DNA of 64,000 bases from Microbacterium sp. LWH11-1.2 (GTDB lineage Bacteria > Actinomycetota > Actinomycetes > Actinomycetales > Microbacteriaceae), in assembly GCF_038397745.1 (NCBI RefSeq), contig NZ_CP151636.1:1302001-1366000 (forward strand), in the 5' to 3' direction. The notes beneath the pieces were generated by a model. It was not told the DNA's origin. It did no database searches and was given only the letters and a program-made list of their open reading frames with translations. Positions 45,052-53,880 of this stretch are shown here, piece after piece. The translations under genes and the position numbers were made by a program. Each line of letters starts with the position of its first letter. The first letter of the stretch is position 1.

Positions 45052-46505
45052 GATGTCGTTCTCCCTCCGTTCGTGGTCGCGTCGGTCGACTGCTCGTCGT
45101 CGGACCTCAGCCCGATGCCCCAGCTCGCGCCGCGAGCGATGAAGACCCCGATCACGGTGACGCCGGCGAACGCCAGCATGAGCAGCCGCGCCGATCCGAC
45201 GATGTCGGGCATGGCGAGGTTGACGAGCACTCCGGCCATCGCCGCGCTGAACGCGCTCGCGATGATGAACACGGTGTTCACCGCGGCCGCCGCCTTGGCG
45301 CCCTCCTCCTCGCCCGACGTGCTGCCGAGCGCTGCGACCGTCAGATGCGGGAAGCCCAGACCGATTCCGGCGCCCGCGACGAACAGCGTCAGGAACCACA
45401 GCACGATGACGAGGGTCGACGGTCCCTCGTGCTGGAGCAGACCGTAGGCCGCGAGGCCGATCGCGACCACCGGCGGGCCGAGGACGATGAGCGCGCGCCG
45501 GGATCGGATGCCGGACGCGTTGGACGTGAAGATCTGCGTGATCGACCAGCCGAGCGAGAGAGCCGCTCCCAGGAAGCCGGCGACGAACGGCGCCAGCCCG
45601 CCGATCTCCTGGCCGAACAGCGGGATGAACGCCTCGGTGCCGATCGCGAAGGCCAGCACGGCGACGGTGAGGTAGACCCAGCCGAGCGAGGAGCCGTGGG
45701 CGAACGTCACGCGGGGGAGGATGCCGCGGCTGCCGCGCTTCTCGTGACGCAGGAACCACAGGCCGAGGACCACACCGACGACGAGGGCGGCTGCCGTGGC
45801 GAGACCGGCCGGGACCACGCTCGCGATCCCGACGGCGGCGACCCCGCCGGACAGGAGGACGAGCGAGAGCCAGGGGATCGACTCGCTGGAGCGGGCCCGC
45901 GCCGTCCTCGGCAGTGCACGGACCACGACGATCCCGATGAGTGCGGCGACGACGGCGAGCCCGATGAAGGTGACGCGCCAGGCATCCAGCTGCGCGAAGA
46001 CGCCCCCGACCACCGGGCCGACGATGTTGCCGACGCCCCACATCGCCGACACCAGTGCGGCCCCCCGTGCCCACAGGCGCTCGGGCAGTGCCCGCTGGAT
46101 GAGGGCATAGCCGAGGCCGGCCAGCAGTCCGCCGCCGAGACCCTGCACCGCGCGACCGAAGAGCAGCGCCGACATCCACGGGCTCGCCGCGCACAGCAGC
46201 GAACCGAGCGCGAACAGTCCCAGCGCCAGCAGGTAGGCCCGTACGGCGCCCTGCTGTGTGAGGATCCTGCTCACCAGCATCGAGCTGACCACCGAGGCCA
46301 GCAGGAAGGTCATCATGGTCCACGCGTAGAACTCGGCTCCGCCGATGTCGCCGACGATCGTGGGGAGGAGGCTCGTCGTGAGGTACACGTTGCTCGCCTC
46401 GAGCAGCACTCCACCGGCGAGCACGGAGGCGACGGGGGCGTAGCGGCTGCCGAGCAGCTCGCGCCAGGTGCCGCCGGCCGCGGTCTTGTCTGAGGTCTGC
46501 GTCAT
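45048..46505 (-). CDS. MFS drug efflux transporter, probably SoxR-controlled
   Basis: A 485-residue protein of the major facilitator superfamily with about 14 predicted helices (DHA2-like). It has MLVSRILTQQGAVRAYLLAL in the motif A area and GNIVGPVVGGVFAQLDAWRVTF as antiporter motif C. A charged C-terminal tail (LRSDDEQSTDATTNGG) is cytoplasmic. The promoter on this strand has TTGACC and TACGGT separated by 19 bases, with the sox box between them (46584-46605), the layout of MerR-family activated promoters. In Streptomyces, SoxR drives export and reduction of redox-active antibiotics, which fits here. Confidence 0.88.
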   Translation of the reverse strand: MTQTSDKTAAGGTWRELLGSRYAPVASVLAGGVLLEASNVYLTTSLLPTIVGDIGGAEFYAWTMMTFLLASVVSSMLVSRILTQQGAVRAYLLALGLFALGSLLCAASPWMSALLFGRAVQGLGGGLLAGLGYALIQRALPERLWARGAALVSAMWGVGNIVGPVVGGVFAQLDAWRVTFIGLAVVAALIGIVVVRALPRTARARSSESIPWLSLVLLSGGVAAVGIASVVPAGLATAAALVVGVVLGLWFLRHEKRGSRGILPRVTFAHGSSLGWVYLTVAVLAFAIGTEAFIPLFGQEIGGLAPFVAGFLGAALSLGWSITQIFTSNASGIRSRRALIVLGPPVVAIGLAAYGLLQHEGPSTLVIVLWFLTLFVAGAGIGLGFPHLTVAALGSTSGEEEGAKAAAAVNTVFIIASAFSAAMAGVLVNLAMPDIVGSARLLMLAFAGVTVIGVFIARGASWGIGLRSDDEQSTDATTNGGRTTS

Positions 46506-46583
46506 CGATCGTTCCTTCTCGGCGTCGGAGGGAGGCGATGGGCCTCCGCGGCGCCGATTGCCGGCGACCTTTCGTCACCGTAT

Positions 46584-46605
46584 GACCTCAAGTAAGGTTG
46601 AGGTC
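46584..46605. promoter_or_regulatory. SoxR box in the soxR/MFS divergent promoter
   Basis: GACCTCAA-GTAAGG-TTGAGGTC is a 22-bp element with perfect 8-bp arms and matches the enterobacterial sox box core CCTCAAGTTAACTTGAGG closely. On the leftward strand it fills the 19-bp spacer between TTGACC (46607-46602) and TACGGT (46582-46577). This long spacer is typical of promoters that MerR-family activators twist open. Confidence 0.85.
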
Positions 46606-46619
46606 AAGGGAAGGTCGAG

Positions 46620-47060
46620 ATGTCTCTGGAACCCGATGATCTGCTCGCCATCGGCGAGGTCACGCAGCGCACCGGCGTGCCGGCATCCGCTCTGCACTTC
46701 TACGAGCAGCTCGGCCTCATCGCCTCGACGCGCACCCCGGGGAATCAGCGCCGGTATCGCCGCCACATGCTGCGGCGCGTCTCTCTGATCGTCGTGGCGA
46801 AGCGGCTCGGCATCCCGTTGAGCGATGTGCAGGACGTCTTCGAGAGCCTGCCGCTCGACGACCCGCCCTCGCAGCGCGACTGGCAGCGGGTCGCGAAGCT
46901 CTGGCGCACGCAGCTCGAGCTGCGGCGCACGCAGCTCGACCATCTGCAGCGCGAGCTCACCGGCTGCATCGGGTGCGGGTGCCTCTCGCTCAAGGCGTGC
47001 CGGCTGCTCAACCCGGAGGACGCGCTCGGCGTCGACGGGCCGGGGCCGCGTCGCATCTGA
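46620..47060 (+). CDS. soxR: Redox-sensitive MerR-type activator SoxR
   Basis: A 146-residue MerR-family regulator. The DNA-binding domain opens LAIGEVTQRTGVPASALHFYEQLGL and is followed by the dimer helix. The 2Fe-2S cluster site is CIGCGCLSLKAC: Cys116, Cys119, Cys121 and Cys127, the exact SoxR CX2CXCX5C spacing. Oxidation of the cluster by redox-cycling compounds activates transcription. The sox box lies 15 bases upstream, so it controls the divergent MFS/oxidoreductase operon and possibly itself. Confidence 0.96.
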   Translation: MSLEPDDLLAIGEVTQRTGVPASALHFYEQLGLIASTRTPGNQRRYRRHMLRRVSLIVVAKRLGIPLSDVQDVFESLPLDDPPSQRDWQRVAKLWRTQLELRRTQLDHLQRELTGCIGCGCLSLKACRLLNPEDALGVDGPGPRRI

Positions 47061-47088
47061 CGCGGGCCCGGCCTGGGGATGCCGGCGT

Positions 47089-48516
47089 CTAGGCCTGGAC
47101 GGAGTGGGCCGCCGCGTGCGTGGACACCCGCGGCCTTCTCATCGCCATGGCCGTGACCACGGCTCCGATCACGGCGAGGAGCGCCGCGCCGATGAAGGCG
47201 GCGGAGTACCCCTGGGTCAGTTCCACGCGAGACGGATCTGTGCCGGAGGCACCGGAGACGACGGCCGTGAGGACGGCGAGTCCGAGTGCGGAACCGATCT
47301 GGTAGTTGGTGCTCACGAGCCCGGAAGCCACGCCCGTCTCCGCCGGCGGTGCGGCGTTGATGGCGGTGCCGAGCGAGGGGACGAAGGCCAGCGACATGCC
47401 GAGAGCGGCCACGAGCGAGGCGGGCAGCACGTCGACCGCGTAGGTGCCGTCCGGACGGACGAAGGCGAGCCATGCGAGCCCCGCCGCCAGGAGGAGGAGG
47501 CCGCTGACGATCAGCGCCTTCGCGCCGAACCTCTCCTGCAGCCGTGGTGCGAGCGCGACCATCGCAAGGACGACCAGGCCGGTCATCGGCAGGAGCGCGG
47601 CGCCGGCGGCGAAGGCGCTCGCGCCGAGCACCTGCTGCAGGTACAGGTTCAGGAAGAACCACATCGAGACCCAGGCCGCGCCCAGCAGCAGCTGTGCGCC
47701 GTTGGCTGCTCCGAGCATCGGAGCGCGCAGCAGGCCGAGTCGAAGGAGCGGGTTTCTGCTCCGGACCTGGATGAGGAAGAAGATCGCCAGCAGCACGATG
47801 CCTCCTGTCAGAAGGCCCAGCGTGGACCAGGTGAGCCAGCCGACCTCCGGCGCGTTGACCACGGCGTAGACGACGGCGGCGAGCCCGCCGGTCACGGTGA
47901 GCGCGCCGACGATGTCGATCGATCCCGACGGCTTGCGGACGGTCCGGGGGAGCGAGGTCGCCGTGAACGCGAGCACGAACAGCGCTATCGGGACGGTGAC
48001 GTAGAACACCCACGGCCAGCTCACGTATTCGGTGAGAACGCCGCCGAGGAAGACCCCGGCCGTTCCGCCGATCGGGGCCGCAGCGCCGTACACGGCGAAC
48101 GCCTTGGGCAGGTCGGGGGTGCCGCCGAAGAGCATCATCAGCAGGGTCAGCGCGGCGGGGGCGATGAGTGCGGAACCGGCCCCCTGGATGGCGCGACCGG
48201 TGATCTCGAGCCCGATGGTCCCGGCGGCTCCCGCGAGGATCGACCCGGCGATCAGGACGATCCAGCCGAGCACGAAGATCTTGCGGGCGCCGAAGACGTC
48301 GGCGAGACGACCGCCGAGGAGGAGCAGGCCGCCGAAGGCGACCACGTAGGCGTTGAAGACCCACGAGAGCGACTCCGGGGTGAAGCCGAGCTCGCGTTGG
48401 ATGTCGGGAAGGGCGACGCCGATGATCGAGGTGTCCATGATGACGACGAACTGCGCCGTGGCTATCAGCACCAGGCCGAGCCAGCGCTTCGCCGGTGCGA
48501 GGGGCGGATGGGACAT
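47089..48516 (-). CDS. MFS drug transporter, DHA2/EmrB-QacA type
   Basis: A 475-residue, 14-helix transporter. Helix 1 reads LVLIATAQFVVIMDTSIIGVALPDIQ, the DHA2 motif D1 with its Asp. Motif A is GGRLADVFGARKIFVLG, and motif C is GGTAGVFLGGVLTEYVSWPWVF. It exports drugs or other toxic compounds using the proton gradient. ATG 48516 has an AGGAGG ribosome-binding site. It is divergent from the copZ-copA operon, and the shared 152-bp gap carries three CsoR-type boxes. Copper control of this pump is therefore possible, though its substrate need not be copper. Confidence 0.92.
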   Translation of the reverse strand: MSHPPLAPAKRWLGLVLIATAQFVVIMDTSIIGVALPDIQRELGFTPESLSWVFNAYVVAFGGLLLLGGRLADVFGARKIFVLGWIVLIAGSILAGAAGTIGLEITGRAIQGAGSALIAPAALTLLMMLFGGTPDLPKAFAVYGAAAPIGGTAGVFLGGVLTEYVSWPWVFYVTVPIALFVLAFTATSLPRTVRKPSGSIDIVGALTVTGGLAAVVYAVVNAPEVGWLTWSTLGLLTGGIVLLAIFFLIQVRSRNPLLRLGLLRAPMLGAANGAQLLLGAAWVSMWFFLNLYLQQVLGASAFAAGAALLPMTGLVVLAMVALAPRLQERFGAKALIVSGLLLLAAGLAWLAFVRPDGTYAVDVLPASLVAALGMSLAFVPSLGTAINAAPPAETGVASGLVSTNYQIGSALGLAVLTAVVSGASGTDPSRVELTQGYSAAFIGAALLAVIGAVVTAMAMRRPRVSTHAAAHSVQA

Positions 48517-48564
48517 GTGATTCCTCCTGACGGGTGAGCCCGGTGGTCGGGCGAGAGGTAGCAT

Positions 48565-48581
48565 ATACCCCCGTGGGGTAT
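48565..48581. promoter_or_regulatory. CsoR-type copper operator, box 1
   Basis: ATACCC-CCGTG-GGGTAT, a 17-bp inverted repeat (7-bp perfect arms ATACCCC/GGGGTAT). It matches the known pattern of CsoR operators. It is the box nearest to the MFS gene start. Confidence 0.75.
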
Positions 48582-48599
48582 TCGAGTCGAACTGGCGGA

Positions 48600-48616
48600 A
48601 TACCCAGGTGGGGTAT
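48600..48616. promoter_or_regulatory. CsoR-type copper operator, box 2
   Basis: ATACCC-AGGTG-GGGTAT, the same 17-bp format, 35 bp from box 1. Confidence 0.75.
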
Positions 48617-48629
48617 ACGGTTGAGACAG

Positions 48630-48646
48630 ATACCCAGCCCGGGTAT
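48630..48646. promoter_or_regulatory. CsoR-type copper operator, box 3
   Basis: ATACCC-AGCCC-GGGTAT, 30 bp from box 2 and 22 bases upstream of the copZ start. Together the three boxes cover the whole divergent promoter region. Confidence 0.75.
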
Positions 48647-48668
48647 CCACGGAGATGAGGATGAGGAC

Positions 48669-48881
48669 ATGGCGACGAACGAGTACCAGGTGACGGGCAT
48701 GACGTGCGGGCACTGCGAGATGTCGGTGCGCGAAGAGGTCGGACAGATCGCCGGCGTCGAGGGCATCCAGGTGAGCGCGAAGACCGGGTTGCTGGAGGTC
48801 ACCGCCTCGGACGCGATCGACGACGCGCAGATCCTCGCGGCGGTCAAGGAGGCCGGCTACTCGGCGGTACGGGCGTCATGA
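48669..48881 (+). CDS. copZ: CopZ-like copper chaperone (HMA domain)
   Basis: A 70-residue single HMA domain. The copper motif is GMTCGHCE (MxCxxC, Cys14 and Cys17) and the fold ends in AAVKEAGYSAV, as in CopZ/Atx1. It binds Cu(I) in the cytoplasm and passes it to CopA or to the CsoR sensor. ATG 48669 follows GAGGAC. It overlaps the next gene by 4 bases and is the first gene of the copper operon below the three CsoR boxes. Confidence 0.93.
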   Translation: MATNEYQVTGMTCGHCEMSVREEVGQIAGVEGIQVSAKTGLLEVTASDAIDDAQILAAVKEAGYSAVRAS

Positions 48882-49816
48882 AGACCGGCGCACGTCTCGC
48901 CCTGTACGGGCTCGGACTGATCGCCGCCTTCGGCGGTGCCTTCGGCATCGCCGCAGCGGTGGTTCCCGACGACGTGGTCGCCGGATGGCAGAAGGGAAGC
49001 GAGATGAACGGGCATGACGAGGGACACGAGTCCGGGGAGACGGCATCGACGGCCGTCGCCACGGCTCTGAAGGGCCTCGCGCTCAGCATCGACGGCTACG
49101 TGCTGTCGCCGATCGAAGCGCCGACGGTCGTCGGCGAGGCCGGGGAGCTGAGCTTCTGGATCCAGGATGCCGCCGGCGAACCCGTGACGGCGTACACGAC
49201 CGCGCACGACAAGGACCTGCACCTGATCGTCGCCCGATCGGACGGCAGCGGGTTCCAGCATGTGCACCCGGTGCTCGACGAGGCCACGGGCACGTGGTCG
49301 CTCCCGTGGGAGTGGGCGGCCGCAGGAACCTATCGCGTGTTCGCCGACTTCACGCCGGGCGGCGCGGACGCAGCGAACCTCACACTCTCGCGCACCGTCC
49401 AGGTGGCGGGCGAGTTCGTTCCCGTCGAGACGCAGCCGAGCCTGGTCTCCGAGGTCGACGGCTTCACCGTCTCCCTCGAAGGAGACGTGGTCGCAGGGTC
49501 CGCGAGCGAACTGACCATCACCATCGCGCGTGACGGCGAGCCCGTCACGACCTTGGAGCCGTATCTGGGAGCGTTCGGCCACCTCGTCGCCCTGCGCGAG
49601 GGCGACCTCGCCTTCCTGCACGTGCACGCCGAGGGCGACGAGCCCGCGGCCGGCGACACCGCGGGACCTGCGATCGTGTTCTTCGCCGAGGCCCCGACCG
49701 CGGGACGCTATCTGCTGTACCTGGACTTCCAGGTCGACGGTGTCGTCCGCACGGCCGAGTTCGTCGTCGACGCGGCGCACGGCGATGGCGAGTCCCACAC
49801 CGGCGACTCGCACTGA
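48878..49816 (+). CDS. Exported His/Met-containing copper-operon protein
   Basis: A 312-residue protein with an N-terminal membrane helix or uncleaved signal ([22 protein letters not shown], about 7-28). A His-rich stretch follows ([10 protein letters not shown], about 43-52), then Ig-like beta domains ([33 protein letters not shown]). His clusters [14 protein letters not shown] and the C-terminal [11 protein letters not shown] could bind copper outside the cell. Similar proteins sit between copZ and copA in other Actinobacteria. Inference: periplasm-side copper binding or transfer. Its coupling to copZ by an ATGA overlap supports a joint role. Confidence 0.8.
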   Translation: MKTGARLALYGLGLIAAFGGAFGIAAAVVPDDVVAGWQKGSEMNGHDEGHESGETASTAVATALKGLALSIDGYVLSPIEAPTVVGEAGELSFWIQDAAGEPVTAYTTAHDKDLHLIVARSDGSGFQHVHPVLDEATGTWSLPWEWAAAGTYRVFADFTPGGADAANLTLSRTVQVAGEFVPVETQPSLVSEVDGFTVSLEGDVVAGSASELTITIARDGEPVTTLEPYLGAFGHLVALREGDLAFLHVHAEGDEPAAGDTAGPAIVFFAEAPTAGRYLLYLDFQVDGVVRTAEFVVDAAHGDGESHTGDSH

Positions 49817-49863
49817 CGTCGCACCCGCATCAGCATCCGTATCGAGAAGAAGGAAAGAGCACG

Positions 49864-52125
49864 ATGAGCACCTCAGTGCCCCAGGCGGCCGGATCCGGCG
49901 TCGAGCTGGAGATCGGCGGGATGACGTGCGCCTCCTGCGCGATGCGGATCGAGAAGAAGCTCAACAAGCTCGACGGCGTCACGGCGACCGTGAACTACGC
50001 GACCGAGAAGGCGAAGGTCACGGTGCCGGAGGGGTACGACCCCGCCGCCCTGATCGCCGAGGTCGAGAAGACCGGCTACACGGCCGTCCTGCCCGCGCCC
50101 AAGGGTGAGAGGAAGACGGTCGGCGACGTCGATGACTCGGATCCGGAGCTGCGCTCGCTGCGCAACCGACTGATCGGGTCGATCGTGCTGACGGTGCCGG
50201 TCATCGCGATGGCGATGATCCCCGCTCTGCAGTTCACCTACTGGCAGTGGGCGTCGCTCGCGCTCGCCGCACCGGTGATCGTCTGGGCGGCATGGCCGTT
50301 CCACCGCGCCGCATGGATGAACCTGCGCCATGGCGCGGCGACGATGGACACGCTCATCTCGATGGGCACCTCGGCCGCGTTCCTCTGGTCGCTGTACGCG
50401 CTGTTCTTCGGCACGGCGGGAACCCCGGGGATGACGCACCCGTTCGAGTTCGCGCTGGCGCCATCGGACGGCGCCGCGAACATCTACCTCGAGGTCGGCG
50501 CGGGCGTGACGATGTTCATCCTCGCCGGGCGCTACTTCGAGAAGCGCTCGAAGAAGCAGGCGGGGGCCGCGCTGCGCGCGCTGCTCGAGCTCGGCGCCAA
50601 GGACGTCTCGATCGTGCGCGACGGAATCGAGGGCAGGATCCCCGTCGAGGACCTCCGCGTCGGCGATGAGTTCATCGTGCGTCCCGGCGAGAAGATCGCC
50701 ACCGACGGCGTCGTGGTGTCCGGCACCTCGGCTGTCGACGCCTCCATGCTCACCGGGGAGTCCGTTCCCGTCGAGGTCGCGTCGGGGGACGCGGTCACCG
50801 GTGCCACCACGAACGTCGGGGGACGGCTCGTGGTGCGGGCGACACGGATCGGGTCCGACACGCAGCTGGCGCAGATGGCCCGGCTCGTCGAAGACGCGCA
50901 GACCGGCAAGGCCGAGGTGCAGCGCCTCGCCGACCGGATCTCCGGGATCTTCGTGCCGATCGTGATCGTCATCGCGGTCGCGGCACTCGGGGGCTGGTTG
51001 GGAGCCGGCTTCCCGGTGACGGCGGCGTTCACCGCAGCGGTCGCCGTGCTCGTGATCGCGTGCCCGTGCGCCCTGGGGCTGGCGACGCCGACGGCGCTGC
51101 TGGTCGGAACCGGTCGCGGCGCGCAGATGGGCATCCTCATCAAGGGCCCGGAGGTTCTGGAATCCACTCGCATGGTCGACACCGTCGTGCTCGACAAGAC
51201 GGGGACCGTCACCAGCGGGAAGATGACGATGGTCGATGTCGTCGTCGAGACGGGCGTGGACCGCGCTGAGCTGCTGCGGTTGGCCGGCGCCCTGGAGGAT
51301 GCCTCGGAGCACCCCATCGCGCAGGCCATCGCCAAGGCCGCGACCCAGGAGGTCGGGGCGCTGGCAGCACCCGAGGACTTCGCGAACATCGAGGGCAAGG
51401 GTGTGCAGGGAGTCGTCGACGGGCACGCGGTGCTCGTGGGGAGGGCGTCCCTGCTGGCGGAGTGGTCGCAGCACCTGAGCCCGGAGATCGCGCAGGCGAA
51501 GGCGGATGCCGAGAGCCAGGGCAAGACCGTCGTGGCCGTGGGGTGGGACGGCCAGGCTCGCGGCATCCTCGTCGTTGCCGACACCGTGAAGCCGACCAGT
51601 GCCGAGGCGATCGCGAGGTTCAAGGAACTGGGTCTGACCCCGGTCCTGCTCACCGGAGACAACGAGGCGGTCGCGCGGCAGATCGCCACCGAGGTGGGCA
51701 TCGACGAGGTCATCGCCGAGGTGCTCCCTGCCGACAAGGTCGACGTCGTCCGCCGCCTTCAGAGCGAGGGCAAGGTCGTCGCGATGATCGGCGACGGTGT
51801 CAATGACGCCCCCGCCCTCGCGCAGGCCGACCTCGGCCTGGCGATGGGAACCGGGGCGGATGTCGCGATCGAGGCATCCGACATCACGCTCGTGCGGGGT
51901 GACCTGCGCAGCGCCGTCGACGCGATCCGCCTGTCCCGGAAGACGCTCGGAACCATCAAGACGAACCTGTTCTGGGCGTTCGCGTACAACGTCGCGGCGA
52001 TCCCCGTCGCGGCCCTCGGGATGCTGAACCCGATGCTCGCGGGCGCGGCGATGGCGCTCTCCAGTGTCTTCGTCGTCGGAAACAGCCTGCGCCTGCGCGG
52101 GTTCAGGAGCGTCGCGCGGAGCTGA
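49864..52125 (+). CDS. copA: Copper-exporting P1B-1 ATPase CopA
   Basis: A 753-residue P-type ATPase. One N-terminal HMA domain carries GMTCASC (Cys22, Cys25). Eight helices are expected. The helix 6 metal motif is [22 protein letters not shown] (CPC), the TGES actuator is MLTGESVPV, the phosphorylated Asp is in VLDKTGTVT, the nucleotide domain has SEHPIAQAI (HP motif), and [16 protein letters not shown] is the hinge. [17 protein letters not shown] and [19 protein letters not shown] hold the helix 7/8 Tyr, Asn, Met and Ser residues of Cu(I) pumps. It exports Cu(I) from the cytoplasm; copZ and a CsoR-boxed promoter lie upstream. Confidence 0.96.
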   Translation: MSTSVPQAAGSGVELEIGGMTCASCAMRIEKKLNKLDGVTATVNYATEKAKVTVPEGYDPAALIAEVEKTGYTAVLPAPKGERKTVGDVDDSDPELRSLRNRLIGSIVLTVPVIAMAMIPALQFTYWQWASLALAAPVIVWAAWPFHRAAWMNLRHGAATMDTLISMGTSAAFLWSLYALFFGTAGTPGMTHPFEFALAPSDGAANIYLEVGAGVTMFILAGRYFEKRSKKQAGAALRALLELGAKDVSIVRDGIEGRIPVEDLRVGDEFIVRPGEKIATDGVVVSGTSAVDASMLTGESVPVEVASGDAVTGATTNVGGRLVVRATRIGSDTQLAQMARLVEDAQTGKAEVQRLADRISGIFVPIVIVIAVAALGGWLGAGFPVTAAFTAAVAVLVIACPCALGLATPTALLVGTGRGAQMGILIKGPEVLESTRMVDTVVLDKTGTVTSGKMTMVDVVVETGVDRAELLRLAGALEDASEHPIAQAIAKAATQEVGALAAPEDFANIEGKGVQGVVDGHAVLVGRASLLAEWSQHLSPEIAQAKADAESQGKTVVAVGWDGQARGILVVADTVKPTSAEAIARFKELGLTPVLLTGDNEAVARQIATEVGIDEVIAEVLPADKVDVVRRLQSEGKVVAMIGDGVNDAPALAQADLGLAMGTGADVAIEASDITLVRGDLRSAVDAIRLSRKTLGTIKTNLFWAFAYNVAAIPVAALGMLNPMLAGAAMALSSVFVVGNSLRLRGFRSVARS

Positions 52126-52144
52126 GCGAGCTTCGATGCTGTTG

Positions 52145-52897
52145 TCAGCGTTGGAGGTGGACCGATTTTTCCTCGGCGATGTGGTCAAGCGCAGTTCGTA
52201 CGAGTGCATCGTCCAGGAGCGTGTCGATCTCGGTCCACCGTCTTAGCCACTGCTCGAGGTCCGCATCGAGATAGCTCGCGAACGTTCTCGCATCCTCCAA
52301 CACCAGATGCGGGGCGCGTCGTAGTTGCACGCCGGGAGTGCCAAGTCCTGGTTGGGGGAAACCGAAGATAACCGGTTCGCAGTGATTGATGCGGTTTCGG
52401 GCCCAGTTCAGGCTCATCGCGGCGCGGTGTAGCGTCTTGCGCTCGATGCCATCGAACGCAGCCTGGAGAGCCGGCTCCCAGATGCTGGTTTGGAATCTCG
52501 CCTTGGTCCCGTCGTCCTTTCGATCTCCGCGACCCAGCAGCGATACCCAGGTGCCGAGCATCAACTGCGCCACTACCTTTCCCGCCGGAGCGCTTTCGCC
52601 GACCTTCTCCAGAGCTTCGTCGACCTTCTCGCAGAGATCTTCGTCGAAGCGGTGACGCTGAGAAGCGAACCAGCGTTCGTCGAACGCTGAGGTCATTGCG
52701 CGGTGGAGGTGCTCTCGGAGAGCCACCTCCACCAGCCGAAGCGTCGCGTGCAGATGTGAGGCGATCTGCGAGTCCAGAAGGTAGAGCGCGACCGCAGCGC
52801 GATCACCGTTCGTGGCGGCCCTGAACCGTCGAAGCCGTTGGGGCGCGAGACTCCGAATGAGCGCTTGTTGCTCGTCCAACGTGGGTTGAGGGATCAC
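52145..52897 (-). CDS. Abi-like HEPN-fold protein (phage abortive infection type)
   Basis: A 250-residue protein of the Abi_2 (AbiD/AbiF-like) group. The helix-rich N-terminus contains AVALYLLDSQIASHLHATLRLVEVALRE-like helices, and RNRINHCEP (about 167-175) gives the RX4H motif of HEPN ribonucleases. GTG 52897 is preferred. A longer frame to 52981 would run through a strongly structured sequence and lacks a ribosome-binding site. Base composition is visibly lower in GC than the flanking copper genes, suggesting transfer. Known relatives stop phage growth by RNA cleavage or halting translation. A candidate structured RNA lies beside it. Confidence 0.78.
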   Translation of the reverse strand: MIPQPTLDEQQALIRSLAPQRLRRFRAATNGDRAAVALYLLDSQIASHLHATLRLVEVALREHLHRAMTSAFDERWFASQRHRFDEDLCEKVDEALEKVGESAPAGKVVAQLMLGTWVSLLGRGDRKDDGTKARFQTSIWEPALQAAFDGIERKTLHRAAMSLNWARNRINHCEPVIFGFPQPGLGTPGVQLRRAPHLVLEDARTFASYLDADLEQWLRRWTEIDTLLDDALVRTALDHIAEEKSVHLQR

Positions 52898-52924
52898 AGG
52901 CAGAACGCTACACTGGAGGCATAT

Positions 52925-53006
52925 TCCCCCAACCTTCGGGTTGAGTATGGGTTTCGGAAGCCGCCGTAGTTCGTCGAACACGGCGGCTTCACCCGTTTCG
53001 AGGGGA
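52925..53006 (+). ncRNA. Candidate structured RNA next to the Abi-like gene
   Basis: An 82-base stretch folds into a closed two-hairpin structure with Watson-Crick pairs throughout. A closing helix pairs TCCCC (52925-52929) with GGGGA (53002-53006). Hairpin A is CAACC-TTCG-GGTTG (52930-52943), a UUCG tetraloop when read on the plus strand. Hairpin B pairs GGGT (52949-52952) and GAAGCCGCCGT (52957-52967) with ACGGCGGCTTC-ACCC (52980-52994), leaving a 4-base bulge. Strand is uncertain; the UUCG loop favours plus. Structured RNAs called abiF RNAs have been reported beside AbiF-type genes. No promoter is assigned. Confidence 0.5.
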
Positions 53007-53052
53007 GTGCGCGCTTAGGCGAGCCGTCACACCGTCGCGCTACTCTGTGCGG

Positions 53053-53514
53053 ATGATCACCGACGGCCGGGCGACCCTTTCGATCTACAGCACCGAGATG
53101 ACTGCGGTGGAGATCACCACAGCTCTCGGGATCGTCCCCAGCAAGACGTATGAACAGGGCGATCTGACGCCGTCGGGGCGTGCGGGGCGCCTGCTCAAGC
53201 CGCAGTATCTGACGTACCAACAGGCGGGATGGCATCTCGATGCGCCGGATTCCGTCGACGATCCCGATGCGTTCCGGTCGCTCAGGGCGCTGGTCCGCTC
53301 GATCGAGCGCAAGGCAGAGGTTCTACGCACTCTCCGGCCGGCGTGCGACACGGTGATCCGGTGGTACGGATCCTCCGACAGTTCGCAGGGTGGTTTCGTG
53401 ATGGACGCCGAGCTCCTCGTCGGGCTCGCAGCTCTCGGGTGCGACCTGGTGGGCACCGCGTACCTATCCAGCGCGGAGCCCGAACTCGAATCAGACCGTG
53501 AAAGTCAGGTCTAG
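53053..53514 (+). CDS. DUF4279-like hypothetical protein
   Basis: A 153-residue cytoplasmic protein that looks like a DUF4279 member: RATLSIYSTEMTAVEITTALGI at the start (strand then helix), GWHLDAP in the middle, IRWYGSSDSSQGGFVMDAELLVGLAALGCDL near the end (short pieces of one stretch). ATG 53053 is chosen over GTG 53047. Proteins of this family occur near toxin and defence genes and are sometimes proposed as immunity proteins; the function is not settled. Its stop overlaps the stop of the convergent secreted peptide gene by 4 bases. Confidence 0.65.
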   Translation: MITDGRATLSIYSTEMTAVEITTALGIVPSKTYEQGDLTPSGRAGRLLKPQYLTYQQAGWHLDAPDSVDDPDAFRSLRALVRSIERKAEVLRTLRPACDTVIRWYGSSDSSQGGFVMDAELLVGLAALGCDLVGTAYLSSAEPELESDRESQV

Positions 53515-53732
53515 TACGGCACCTGACTGGTCAGGTGGAAGGTCATTCCCATCCATCTGTCCATGTAGGCGTTCTGGGAGCCGTTGCTGTACTTGAAGCA
53601 GCCCGCGCCGCAGGAGCCCTGGTAGACGTAGCTGTTCGCCGCGTTGGCGGCTCCGGCGGGCACGAGGAGGAGCGCGGCGGCGAGTGCGACGACGGCGCCA
53701 GCGCCCGCGGCACGCTTCTTGATGTTCTTCAT
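53511..53732 (-). CDS. Small secreted peptide with a Cys pair
   Basis: A 73-residue precursor. A Sec signal peptide (KNIKKRAAG, then a 16-residue hydrophobic core and AGAANA) gives a mature peptide of about 41 residues. It is Tyr/Gly/Ser-rich with one CGAGC pair (Cys41, Cys45) and ends HLTSQVPY. No family is recognised. The size, secretion and position beside a DUF4279-like gene allow a bacteriocin-like or signalling role, but an inert cell-wall peptide is as likely. A GAGAGG ribosome-binding site precedes ATG 53732. Confidence 0.65.
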   Translation of the reverse strand: MKNIKKRAAGAGAVVALAAALLLVPAGAANAANSYVYQGSCGAGCFKYSNGSQNAYMDRWMGMTFHLTSQVPY

Positions 53733-53880
53733 GGTCTGTTCCTCTCGGTCATGCCCTCCGCGCGCGTGCGAGGAGGGGTCCGGCCGTCAGTCTTCCCCGA
53801 CCGGGAAGCGCGCACATCGGTGGAACTACGGAGCCGCGTCGGCCGCTCTCGTCCTGACGATGGTGTGACAGATTGAGTTC

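Noticed and set aside
52898..52981. Longer Abi protein starting at 52981
   Set aside because: The extra 28 residues come from the hairpin region, have no ribosome-binding site and do not resemble the family; GTG 52897 fits better.
53511..53732. Lactococcin 972-type bacteriocin
   Set aside because: Size and secretion fit, but the characteristic Gly/Trp/His pattern is missing.
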